Assembly (NCBI GenBank): GCA_001939145.1
Contig: LSRX01001179.1
Coordinates: 88,745 to 152,744, forward strand
DNA from: Symbiodinium microadriaticum
Lineage: Eukaryota > Sar > Dinophyceae > Suessiales > Symbiodiniaceae
Reading direction: 5' to 3'
Length of the DNA: 64,000 nucleotides
This document shows positions 32,351 to 42,611 of this stretch, piece after piece. Below the pieces are notes generated by a model. It had not been told where the DNA came from and made no database searches. It was given only the letters and a program-made list of their open reading frames with translations. Made by a program: the position numbers and the translations under genes. Numbering within the stretch: position 1 is the stretch's first letter; every line of letters starts with the position of its first letter.

Positions 32351-35300
32351 GTCCCCAAATGCCACACTGGGTGGCTGAAGAGCAACTGGGCCTCCCAACC
32401 ATCTTGCCAGAACAAACGCTTGACGTATATCTGTAACCCCCCACCTCCATGAACTTCTTGAGGAGCTGTGAGCCAGGACAGAGCGTAGCGAAGCTGCATC
32501 CAAGCCTGCGGCGTACAGGTCAAACGTAGTTTCTCCTTCAGGTACATGATTGCCGCATGCAACAAGTCTTGTCTTGCGACGATAACCAGGAGTTCCCTTG
32601 TCTGGCTTTATTGTATACACACCCTTGCACGGAACAGTACGGCAATCTGGTGGTAGTTGATGACGTTTAACAACCTGCAAGGCATTCTTGACCTCCGTGA
32701 GATTCTTGAACTCCTTCACAGCCGAGGGCTTCCACAAGTCCAGGTTTTTTCTCACCTCTTGAGGATTGACTGTATGAGTGACTTGTAGCCGCTGGCCCTT
32801 TGCTTCGAGATCACAAATAACTTGCTCAACACCTGGTGTATATTGAACTTCGGCCTTCTTGATCATTTTCTTCAATCTTGCCTCCACCATAGTCCTAACA
32901 CCATCCATCTCTGCCCTTTGTCTTTCTGGAAGAAGTAGATGTTCATCCCCTCCAGGTAGAAGGTCTTCATCATTAATTTCCTCAAACATGCTGGGCAACT
33001 GCTCCTCCTGAACCGCCAGCATCTTGACTCGAACCGGGATGAGCGAGTCCTCATCTTCAGAGGAGTGTACATCATGTTTATCTTCTTCAGGTATCTGAGG
33101 AAAAACCAACCCAATCTCTTGTAACCTGACAATGTCCTCCTGAGACAACCTGCTTGATCTCGGAGTATACATAAGAAAAACCACCCGATCTCCTTTCCAT
33201 GGCTGTACTTCATGCCAGGCTCGAGGATGAAAAAAGGTCGCCTCCCCCTTCTTCAAAGGAATAATTCGCCCTTTGATCTCTTTTCCATTTGGAAGCATCT
33301 TCGTCACACACTCCTCCTCCTGAACTTCATCATCTTGAGTCCACAGGTCCCCATTCTCAAAGCTCGTGAGCGGCACTATGATATTACTCGAAGTCTGATC
33401 ATTGTGCGAGTCTCTGTGCAACCCAAGTTGGGAGTTCCGAGCAATGCCAACCGCTGAAAAGGTTTTTTTCTTTGCAAACTGTTTTCCGAACTCCACCAGA
33501 AGCTTGCTCGCATAGGGAAACCTATCCACATTGGTCCTCAGTCCTGCTTTGCCCCCGTGAACGAAGGCTCCTGTAAACCAGGACTTCACATCTGACTTAC
33601 TCTTCATCCTTCGGTCCGTGTCTCCGAGGCCTTCAAGCTTGTAGTAAATCTCGAGGATATCATCGATGGTCACTCTTGGTTGATCTAACATCATCCTTGC
33701 CCGGAACTCAATCTCTTCCGCAAGCTTTTCTTTGGTTGGCTGCGATTCATCTTCCTTTTCCTCAACGGGAACACCTTCCGCAACCGCCGGTGGTAGTAGA
33801 TCACGTAGTTCAGGGTTCTCCTTGAGGTCAAACACATTGAACTTCACCCCCTTTGCGATTGTCAGTCCTCCATCTTCACGAGCTATTAAATGGCCTCGAT
33901 GAACATCCATAGGTGGTCCTTTGTACCACCCCTTTTTCCACCGTGTGCCCGCTGCCTCGTGCTTCTTTTCCTTCGTTCCCTTGTAGCTTTTAGCTCGAAA
34001 CCAAACCACATTCCCAAAGGTAGTCACCGGGGGGTGGAACGAAGGGCTGTCAGGAAAAGCCTTTCCCCACAAAGAAGACGTAGCGCGCGCAGCTGCCATT
34101 GGCCAATCTCGAGGTGGAGAATCTGAAGCCTTGAGCAACGCTCTCATTCGGGACTTTATCCATTTGATTCCAAGCTCCGCCGTAGAGTTCCCAGAAGGGT
34201 CTCCACCAGCCGTCTTGGTTTGCTTCAAACCAACATCTGTAACCCAGTCCTTGAACGCCTTTGCTTTGAACTCTCGAGCTCGGTCACTATGTAGGCCAGA
34301 CACATGGAGTCCCGTTTGCTTCAACTGTATCACCATTTCTTTGGTGGCCTGCAGAACATGAGCGGTGGTCCTTCGTCGAAGTGGACGACATAGATAAATC
34401 GTAGCTGCTTGCTGAGGTTTAGAAAGTTTCTCAGCTTCTTCCTCGATCTCTTCTTGACCTTGAGGGTTCTCATCATCATCTCCTCCTGGTTCCCTAGCTC
34501 CGTCTTCTGCATCTGAAAGATCTTCATCTTGAAGCACAAGGGGATCATCAGGAGGATCGTCTAAATCATCCGGAACATATAGCTCAGCATTGATGTCCGA
34601 AATGGCCTTTGAGTTCATGTACTCCTTCGGGCACCTGTAAGCTGCAACCATCAAGTACTTGTAATCATCATGATCCATATCCCGACCCTTCTGTTTGAAA
34701 GGTCCCGCGAGGTCTATCGCAACTGTAAACATACTGGGATGAGCCCGGCGTCGATGCTGATACCCAGTGGCTTGGGCATTGATGCATACTGAACAATCTG
34801 CTCTGTAGGGCTGGTGGTCGTTCAAAAGGTGTTTCCTCCACGACTCCTTCTGCTGCTTGGTCAACTTGGACAGCTTCACATCGAGCCTTGCAAGCTCCTC
34901 CTCATCTGCAATCGCGCCATTGAGGGACTCACAAACCGCCTGGGCTACAATCTCCTTGAATTTTACCGACCATGTCTTCATTTCTTTGATATCCATAAGC
35001 GTGGTGGGGAGCGCCCCCTCGACGAAGTCATACAAACCGTCAACTTGGCATAGCCTGGCATAGTTGGTTGCTATTGTGGAAGGTCTCCTTCCTCTATGTC
35101 CGATCGCTCCCATGTAGAAAGAAGCCTGCCCCATTCCCGTGAGCGCCCGGAAGGCCTTCCACATTTCGGTGTCCCACAATGAAATCGTCGCAGGATCACG
35201 GAGACGTAGTTCCTCACAAGCAGAGGGCTGTTCCAACATGAAGCCAACGTTGCCTTTTCCTGACATTGTTGCCACCAACCAAAGCATCATTTGCTTAGCT

Positions 35301-35899
35301 GCTGCTGCTGTCTCATTGTTGAGTCTCTGGATTTTCAGAGGTGGTAGTTCTTCATGTCCATAAGGATGGGCCTTGGTTCTCAACAATGCCGAGTCTGAGC
35401 CTTCCAACTCACTCATAGCAGTGGTCCACGTAGTGCAAGGAAGGCTACCAACAAGGTCAGTGATTTTCCCTTGCGCTGCAGCCCACAAGAGCATCTGGTA
35501 CACACCCGATCTTCGATGCATATCCCATAACTTCGAACTCGAGGAATCCACATACAACACAACTTTGCCTTCTTTAGCAACCGTCTTGAAGGGCTCGTCC
35601 TGATTCTCCACGGTTCCCTGATTGAAAACCACAACCCATTGGTTCGAGGCCAAAAGCAATCTTCTCTTTCTCCTTGTGAGAGGGAGCTGCTTCATGTAGT
35701 TCATTCCCTTGTTCTCCTCGAATCCTTCGGTTAGCATTGCTTGTACATCCTCAGGGAGATCCTTGGTGAAGGGACAAACCAAGATTGCCCTCAGAAGAAG
35801 GGCCTGGGAACCGGTCTTCACGTACTCCTTGACGAGCGCATCCCATGATCGAGCCTCCTCCTTTCTGAGGACTTCCAACTTTGCCTTGAGGTTCTCAAC
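32348..35899 (-). pseudogene. Element B Pol, proximal part: methyltransferase-like, integrase, oxygenase-like, RT start
   Basis: Frame of 1176 codons from 35878; the true polyprotein continues upstream across the insertion. Residues about 75-275 are the methyltransferase-like module: VGSLPCTTW keeps the Cys that element A lacks, FMLEQP is shared, but the SAM-loop region reads VVFNQGTVENQ without the Gly-rich pattern. Integrase: HHCC finger near 350-380, then catalytic D in VAIDLAGPF, D in LHSDRAREF (about 531) and E in NSTAELG (about 570). The oxygenase-like module (about 770-905) has LHRDSHN near 821, WHEVQPWKGDR near 889, so HxD, distal His and Arg are all present. RT begins near 1070 and the frame is lost after QPPSVAFG beside a G-run near 32360. 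Confidence 0.9.
35891..35899. repeat. Nine-base target duplication of the inserted DNA transposon, left copy
   Basis: GTTCTCAAC, repeated exactly at 38361-38369. Removing the insertion and one copy restores the element B reading frame. Confidence 0.9.
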
Positions 35900-36416
35900 G
35901 GGTGAGGGATCAAAAAAAAATTAAATCAGGATCAAAAAAAATTAAACCACAAAGATCAAAAAAAAATTAAAAACAGGATCAAAAAAAAATTAACGCAGTA
36001 CGAATGCAACAAAGCTTGGGAAAAATCTAGGGTTTATGGATCAAAAAAAATTAAATCAGGATCAAAAAAAAATTAAACGGGTATCAGTAATAGTCGTAGT
36101 AGTACTGTAGGTCCCGGGGGGCGCAGCCCCCCCGGCGGGGGGGTTGGGGGGAGCCCCCCCCAATTCTTCTTCGCTTAAAAGTTGCTGTATTTGTTCACTT
36201 TTCACCTCAAGCGATTTCGTGCGGCTTCTTTTCCTGCTTTTGGCGTGGTGTTGGTGTTCGTTCTTGTTTCCCAAATCTACGAACAAGACCCCCCCCCCCG
36301 CCGCCACGCAGCCCCCATGTGCAGTACGTGATTTCGACAACTCTGTTATTATTCCTAGTGTTGTTACTATCATTATGATTAATCTTATAAATAATTGTTT
36401 GTATTATTTGTATTAA

Positions 36417-36419
<3 letters not shown>

Positions 36420-36464
<45 letters not shown>

Positions 36465-36475
36465 CAGTAGCAGTT
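36420..36475. repeat. GTA/GTT trinucleotide microsatellite
   Basis: About fourteen AGT/GTA units then GTTGTT, inside the inserted transposon. Confidence 0.9.
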
Positions 36476-36974
36476 GTTGTTGTAGCTACCCCGAATATTA
36501 AAGCATGTTTTGCTGCGACTGCATGCGTGCCGGGCCAAAAAAAAGCGGGGGGTCCAGAGGGGCGCAGCCTCTTCTTCCTCGCCCTTTCCGAGCCTTCGAA
36601 ACTGCGTCCTTGCCCTTCACACCCCTCGAAGCCTAAGCCCTGCATTTGCTACGACTGCGTGCGTGCCGGGCTTAAAACAAAAGCGGGGGGTCCAGGGGGG
36701 CGCAGCCCTCCGGCGGGGGGGCCCCAATTCTTCTTCGCTTAAAAGTTGCTGTATTTCACTTTTTACCTCAAACGATTTTGTGCGGCTTCTTTTTCTGTGT
36801 GCTTTTCGCAGACGAGATTGAGTCGTGTTTGATTTTGTTTGTTCCGCTTTTCAGTGTACAGAGCGCGTACGTCTGCCTTTTGTCCTTTTTGTCTGTCGGC
36901 ATGAAGTTTCATTTGTGATTAGCTTGATGTCTTCGCTTTTAGCCTCCGTAAAGCGATTTCGTTTGGTTTGCTCA

Positions 36975-38254
36975 TCTTTCCTTCCTTCCTTCCGTCCTTC
37001 CTTCTTTCCTTCCTTCCTTCCTTCCTTCCTTCCTTCCTTCCTTCCTTCCTTCCTTCCTTCCTTCCTTCCTTCCTTCCTTCCTTCCTTCCTTCCTTCCTTC
37101 CTTCCTTCCTTCCTTCCTTCCTTCCTTCCTTCCTTCCTTCCTTCCTTCCTTCCTTCCTTCCTTCCTTCCTTCCTTCCTTCCTTCCTTCCTTCCTTCCTTC
37201 CTTCCTTCCTTCCTTCCTTCCTTCCTTCCTTCCTTCCTTCCTTCCTTCCTTCCTTCCTTCCTTCCTTCCTTCCTTCCTTCCTTCCTTCCTTCCTTCCTTC
37301 CTTCCTTCCTTCCTTCCTTCCTTCCTTCCTTCCTTCCTTCCTTCCTTCCTTCCTTCCTTCCTTCCTTCCTTCCTTCCTTCCTTCCTTCCTTCCTTCCTTC
37401 CTTCCTTCCTTCCTTCCTTCCTTCCTTCCTTCCTTCCTTCCTTCCTTCCTTCCTTCCTTCCTTCCTTCCTTCCTTCCTTCCTTCCTTCCTTCCTTCCTTC
37501 CTTCCTTCCTTCCTTCCTTCCTTCCTTCCTTCCTTCCTTCCTTCCTTCCTTCCTTCCTTCCTTCCTTCCTTCCTTCCTTCCTTCCTTCCTTCCTTCCTTC
37601 CTTCCTTCCTTTCTTCCTTCCTTCCTTCCTTCCTTCCCTCCTTCCCTCCTTCCTTCCTTCCTTCCTTCCTTCCTTCCTTCCTTCCTTCCTTCCTTCCTTC
37701 CTTCCTTCCTTCCTTCCTTCCTTCCTTCCTTCCTTCCTTCCTTCCTTCCTTCCTTCCTTCCTTCCTTCCTTCCTTCCTTCCTTCCTTCCTTCCTTCCTTC
37801 CTTCCTTCCTTCCTTCCTTCCTTCCTTCCTTCCTTCCTTCCTTCCTTCCTTCCTTCCTTCCTTCCTTCCTTCCTTCCTTCCTTCCTTCCTTCCTTCCTTC
37901 CTTCCTTCCTTCCTTCCTTCCTTCCTTCCTTCCTTCCTTCCTTCCTTCCTTCCTTCCTTCCTTCCTTCCTTCCTTCCTTCCTTCCTTCCTTCCTTCCTTC
38001 CTTCCTTCCTTCCTTCCTTCCTTCCTTCCTTCCTTCCTTCCTTCCTTCCTTCCTTCCTTCCTTCCTTCCTTCCTTCCTTCCTTCCTTCCTTCCTTCCTTC
38101 CTTCCTTCCTTCCTTCCTTCCTTCCTTCCTGTCCTCCTCCCTTCCCTCCTTTCCTCCTTCCTAGCTTCCTTTCCTCCTTCCTAGCTTCCTTCCCTCCCTC
38201 CCTTCTTCCCTCCCTCCCTCCCTCCCTCCCTCCTTGCTTCCTTCCCCAGCTCCT
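36975..38254. repeat. TTCC tetranucleotide array, about 1.15 kb, within a 1.28-kb pyrimidine tract
   Basis: Nearly perfect TTCC units from about 37006 to 38129. A short interruption of variant units (TTTC, CCTCC) lies at 37611-37650, and degraded C/T-rich ends lie on both sides. The plus strand is almost pure pyrimidine. The long Leu-Pro-Ser-Phe frames across it are artefacts. Confidence 0.97.
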
Positions 38255-38360
38255 CTTGCATTTTTATCGTTTAATTTTTTTTTGATCCTGATTTAATTTT
38301 TTTTTGATCCTGATTTAATTTTTTTTGATCCTGATTTAATTTTTTTTTAACCCCTATCCC

Positions 38361-38369
38361 GTTCTCAAC
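38361..38369. repeat. Nine-base target duplication of the inserted DNA transposon, right copy
   Basis: GTTCTCAAC, identical to 35891-35899. Confidence 0.9.
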
Positions 38370-40574
38370 CTGGCGGGAAAGCGTCATCATGTGTTTGTTC
38401 TCCAACTCCTTGATCAGGGCCAGAGCGTCCTTCGCCTTAATCTCTGGACAGTTGTTCACGAGCTTCACTTTGAGCAGACCTTTTTCAGGATGACGTAGCT
38501 GGAACGAACCCCTTTGCCACGAAAGACAACAGTCCAATTCCTCAATGACCGCCCCGAGTGGTACTATAGGCTGCACTGTCTGCCGTCCATCATTCTCGAT
38601 TAAAACCGTCCCTTGGATGTTCTGCTTCATTTCGCGCACATCCTCCCCAGCCAGCGTGACTTTCACCGAGCTGCCGTTCTCATACTCATTGGCTTCGGCA
38701 ACCCTCATGGCGTGAGTGGCGCCGCTGTCTAACAAGCCGTCCATAGCATCATCTTCAACCTCCACAATGGACGACTTCATTGCCGCCTCGATCTCTTCCA
38801 ACTTCTGCTCAAACCCTTGCTCCACCACTGCAATCTTTTTGACATTCGCGGCAGTCATCTGTTTAAGCATCTTCCCCACATCCGAAAGCATCTCCTTAAG
38901 GTCCGGGGTATTGTCCCCTGAGGTTGCACTTGACGAGGAGTTTCTCGCAGGTACATGCTCTACCTCAGGATTGTCATCTATGCGTACGGACTTTGTTGCT
39001 GTAGCCTGTGTTCCAGACGGTGGCGGTGTCCTTGGAGTCTGAGGGCTCGCCTTAGCGCTCGGAGTGGTAGTAGAGGAGGACGATGGGCCAGGCTTTTGAT
39101 TGGGACACTGCTTGGTAAGGTGCTTTCCCCCACACGTCCAACATCTCTGCGCCTTCTCCTTCTCATTGCCCTCCCACGTGTGTTGGAAAGGACACTTGGC
39201 ACCCCTTGCACATCCCTTGAACGTCTTCCCGAAGTACCGGCACGGTGTAGTAGCCCTTTTCTCCTTGCTGATTTCCTCGCCTCCCGAGGTATTCTGCGAA
39301 GACGACCTTGTGGTAGGCAGCGGTGGCGGTGGAGGTACCGAGGGAATGCCTTCAGGTTTCATAGGCTTGATTTTGGGTTCGGGCTTCGTGGCTGTACTTG
39401 GCAACGAGGTAGTAGATGAGGTCAAACCCACAGCAAGAGTCTCGCGTTCCGCGAGAAGGTGCCGGTAGTATCCATCCACCGACTCCATTGTCGGCCGCGT
39501 ATCCACCATCAAAGTAGACTTCACCAAACTCGTTCTGAAGCTCGCTTCTGGGTACTGTTCCATCAGCTTTCTTACCATAGCAGTGAGCCCACGAGCAAGC
39601 AAAGCCGGGTCTGGGGCGGTAACCCCGAGTTCACGGCATCGCCTGAGCCAACGCTCCCAACTTCGCAAAGCTTCTAGAACTCGCTGTGGATCTCCTTCTT
39701 GTGGTGGCTCTTGAAGATTCCGGAGTATTCTCATCTTTTCTTCCTCCCCCGCCGGCTGGTAAAGCGTCATCAGCCTGTAAAGGATCGAAGTCGTACTTCC
39801 CGTCAGCCTGCGTGCCACCATTTCACTTCGCACGCCCTCTGCCAAAGCCAACATAAGCATGCTCGATGCACGCGAATTGACCCTGCTCCACTTGCCCGTT
39901 TCGAGGCTCTCATTCCTCGGTGGACTTATCCGCAATCTCTCCATCGGACTCGCCTGTGCCCATTCCACATAAGAGCGGGTTGCCGTAGATTTCACCCGCT
40001 CCCACCAAAGCCCAGAACCGTCTGACAAGTCACTCATCGGCGAAGTCAACATCTCCAACCAGTCCATTATGTCCACTGAAGCAGTCTCCACACGCACCGC
40101 CGGCAACGGCGGCAGTGTTGTTGTACCCGGTTTCACCGTCTCCGGGCTCTGCTCCCCATCCTTGTCCTTCTCGGCAGCCGTCATTTGCTTTAGCATCACT
40201 GCTTGTAACTGCGCCATCCCCCCAGCCAACAAAGTCATCGGATCTGTTGCAGGATTACTCTGGGACCCTCCAAGCCACTGCTGCGGTGTAGTGCCCTTGT
40301 CCTTCTCGTCACCCTGAGTACCATGAGGCTCTTTGCCAACGTCTTCTGGTAGGGACCCACTCGTCGCTTGGCCAACACCTACATCATTGGACCCACTCGT
40401 CGCTTGGCCAACACCAAAATAAATACGACCACTTTGAGGTAGCTGAACATTCCCTCGAGGATCAATTGGAGCTCGAGGTACTGAAGCTGCTTTGGCCGCC
40501 GGATTCTCAGTGCGGGGAAGTTGTTGCGGCCCTTGGTCAGAACCCGGTATTGCATTTCGAAGAGGTTCTTCTTG

Positions 40575-40850
40575 TTCATGTCGTCCGCAATCAACCCGTT
40601 GAGGATCATTCCGAGGTAGTCCCTGAACATTCCCTTGATGATCGCTTGGAACTTGAGGTACCCTAGGAGGACCACTTTGAGGTAGCACCTGAACATTCCC
40701 TTGAGGTTCACTTGGAGCTTGAGGTACATTAAGAGGACCACTTTGAGGTAGCGCTTGAACATTCCCTTGAGGATCCCTTGAAGCTTGAGGTACATTAAGA
40801 GGACCACTCTGAGGTAGCACTTGAACATTCCCTTGAGGTTCACTCAAAGC
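40575..40850 (-). repeat. 66-bp tandem repeat inside element B Gag
   Basis: Four copies of a 22-residue unit around PQGNVQVLPQSGPLNVPQAP. The copies toward 40850 are nearly identical and the one near 40600 is diverged. The reading frame is kept, so it grew by whole units. Confidence 0.9.
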
Positions 40851-40964
40851 GTGCGTCCCAGGCTGTCCACCCGCCTGGATAAGCCTTTCTCTCTCCCGCT
40901 TCAGCTCCATCACCTCTCTTTGCAATGTAGCAACTTCGTTCTGGTGTCGTTGCATGTATTCTTC

Positions 40965-41671
40965 ATCTGGCGATGTACTTCAGCTTGAAGCCTTGAGGAC
41001 CTATCACTCTCTCCCTCTGAGGCAGGCCCGTAGAGTTGGGGATGATTCCTCTGCGAAGTTCGCATCTGGGCCACCTGTTCCTCGGTAAACAAAGCTTGAG
41101 ACCCCCTTCTGGTTGACCACGAAGCTGGCATTGAGGGCACCAAAGTCCGAGGCTGCAACTCCTGTGGAGGAGATATATTCAGACTGCTGCCTTGGGTCTG
41201 TTGTTGCACATGCGGAAAACCCAAATTATCAAGCATCCGATCCACATTGGTTGCACTCCTCGTCGCCGTCGTCCTCAAGAATTCAGTTATCCGGGCCATC
41301 CACCGGAAGCCGCTCTGATCGGTCCTTTCATCTCGGCTTTCTGCTGAATAAAACTCCTGTACTCGCACTGTAGATCCCGACGGTGGTGAAGTCGACATAG
41401 GCGCCGGGGACGTAGGCGGGGGAAACAAAGTCGTAGCCACACGCGCGCCCGGTTCCGGTGTTACGTCGTACGTTGGTTCGGCCACGTCCGGTTCTGTCGC
41501 TGCTGGAATAGCTCTGCTTAGAAACTCAGCTGCCGAGGTTGAGGGAGCTGGATCATAAACATTCGGATTGCTCATACCCAGGGTTGCTTCTCCAGGTAGA
41601 ACTCCATTCTGCATCCCATGATTGGAGCAGGCTGCCCTGTCTTCTCCAGCGGTAGCGTCTTGGGCGTCCAT
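40965..41671 (-). pseudogene. Element B Gag N-terminal part
   Basis: The ATG at 41671 overlaps the primer-binding site (GGTTATGGACGCC). The frame upstream of it is closed by a stop in the LTR end, so this is the real start. The protein is Pro/Ser/Thr rich and ends in LQAEVHRQM, which resembles IQAEVARQL before the coiled coil of element A Gag. The frame is lost near 40970-40985 by a one-base change, and the coiled coil continues in the next frame. Confidence 0.85.
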
Positions 41672-41675
41672 AACC
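41655..41675 (-). promoter_or_regulatory. Primer-binding site of element B with embedded Gag start codon
   Basis: Abuts the LTR and begins GGTTATGGACGCCCAAG, complementary to the anticodon arm of initiator-type Met tRNA as in element A. The ATG is the Gag start codon. Confidence 0.75.
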
Positions 41676-41940
41676 TATAAGAGTCACGAATTGAGGTAGT
41701 CGGTCTTATGCTCTCGCACAGAGAGCGCCGGCAAGCACCATTGTTTTCGCTCTTGATTCACGGATCTAGCGACCTGATCTGATGGCTTCTCTTACGTTTA
41801 GCAGTTTGCTAAACTTTGAAAGTCACACATCCTGTGCATCGGTCACATGTCCGACAGCTTTGAGCAGCATCTCAGTGCAGCAAAGTTCACAAGTGCTCAC
41901 AACTGACATCTATACATGTACTGGAATGCCCGTTTCAGCA
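41676..41940 (-). repeat. 5' LTR of element B
   Basis: 265 bp, TGCTGAAACGG to CTTATA on the minus strand; two differences seen from the 3' copy. Confidence 0.93.
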
Positions 41941-41945
41941 CTTAG
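41941..41945. repeat. Target site duplication of element B, right copy (CTTAG)
   Basis: Exact match to 30034-30038. Confidence 0.95.
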
Positions 41946-42284
41946 GCAGGGTATGTGTGGGGTCAATATTGGCATCCAACCGAAAAATGGTAATGAAGTG
42001 ATTTAGATGAGGATCTCCTACCCACATTTTGTGAAGGTATGGATGGATCGACTTTAGTTTCCTGCGGGCAAAGGGGGAGAGATGTTGGAATGCTTATGAA
42101 TGCTTGCAAGATCGGATGATACTATCGTATTTAGCCGTTTCGGGCCGGCCTTCTAACTCCACGGAAAAAGCGACAGGTGAGTGGAGGTCGGGAGCGGAAC
42201 TGTAAGCTGAAATAGACCGCGAATGGTTGATGGGGTGGGTTAGTGAAGCTTTGGAGCTTTGCTTAATGCGCTTCTGATGGAGCT

Positions 42285-42611
42285 CGACATAAGTCGGCTT
42301 CGAAAGCAATAAAGCTCGACAAGACCGAGCTGAAGGAGCTCCAGCGACTACTTTCTCGATCTCGGAAGCGAGCAAATGAAGAAGATGTCATGTATGAGTT
42401 GAAGGAAATGTTTGAGTTGACAATGCCGCCTGCAGCATCACCTGTGCCAACAGCACCTCCCGACGTTCCACGCGGTTCCGCATCAACTTCCTGTACTTTT
42501 AACAAGAAGCCAAAGCCGGTCAGGAAAACCATGTGCGACAAAGAAACCCTGTCTGAAATTTACGAGCCAGCATTTCAACGAGTTCCACGTCCAAAAGAGC
42601 AGAAGCACTGA
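42285..42611 (+). pseudogene. Fragment of a copia-type Pol C-terminal tail, opposite strand to element B
   Basis: The plus-strand frame reads IKLDKTELKELQRLLS, then YELKEMFELTMPPAASPVP and YEPAFQRVPRP. This parallels the post-RNase H linker of element B (KLTRNELKELQKLL, EKFKETMPEGSSPMP, DEPAFIRCPPP) at moderate identity. No RNase H or LTR is visible beside it, so it is an isolated relic of a related but distinct element. Confidence 0.65.

Larger units (their letters stand above)
35900..38360. mobile_element. Non-autonomous DNA transposon-like insertion (Mutator-like by duplication length) carrying a TTCC array
   Basis: 2461 bp interrupting element B between protease and methyltransferase-like module. 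The ends are inverted repeats: left GGGTGAGGGATC then A9-TTAAATCAGGATC; right end, read inward, GGGATAGGGGTT then the same A9-TTAAATCAGGATC. Subterminal copies of GATCAAAAAAAAATTAA occur on both sides. A 9-bp duplication flanks it, typical of the Mutator superfamily. The inside has no transposase: two GC-rich near-duplicates (about 36120-36235 and 36690-36795), a short GTA run, and a huge TTCC array. Superfamily assignment is an inference. Confidence 0.75.
38361..40970 (-). pseudogene. Element B Gag C-terminal part and protease
   Basis: The frame holds a coiled coil (NEVATLQREVMELKRERERL), four tandem 22-residue repeats, a long helical Gag core, a CCCH finger (C-x8-C-x5-C-x3-H, about 39165-39240), a knuckle CWTCGGKHLTKQC with spacing C-x2-C-x3-H-x4-C (one residue short of standard), and protease LLDSGATH near 38735. 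It reaches the insertion at RQVEN. Residues read past 38361 belong to the transposon end, not the element. It is out of frame with the upstream Gag part. Confidence 0.88.
30039..41940 (-). mobile_element. Ty1/copia-type LTR retrotransposon, element B, full-length but broken
   Basis: Both LTRs, the CTTAG duplication, primer site and polypurine tract are intact. The coding region is damaged: a frame break in Gag near 40.97 kb, a 2461-bp insertion between protease and the methyltransferase-like module, and a frame break in RT near 32.36 kb. Without the insertion it would be about 9.43 kb, close to element A, and it shares A's domain order at clearly diverged sequence. LTRs differ at two sites seen in 265 bp. 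Confidence 0.93.

Noticed and set aside
36825-38285. Long plus-strand frames of repeated Leu-Pro-Ser-Phe
   Set aside because: They are translations of the TTCC array; a 4-bp repeat without stops stays open in all three frames.
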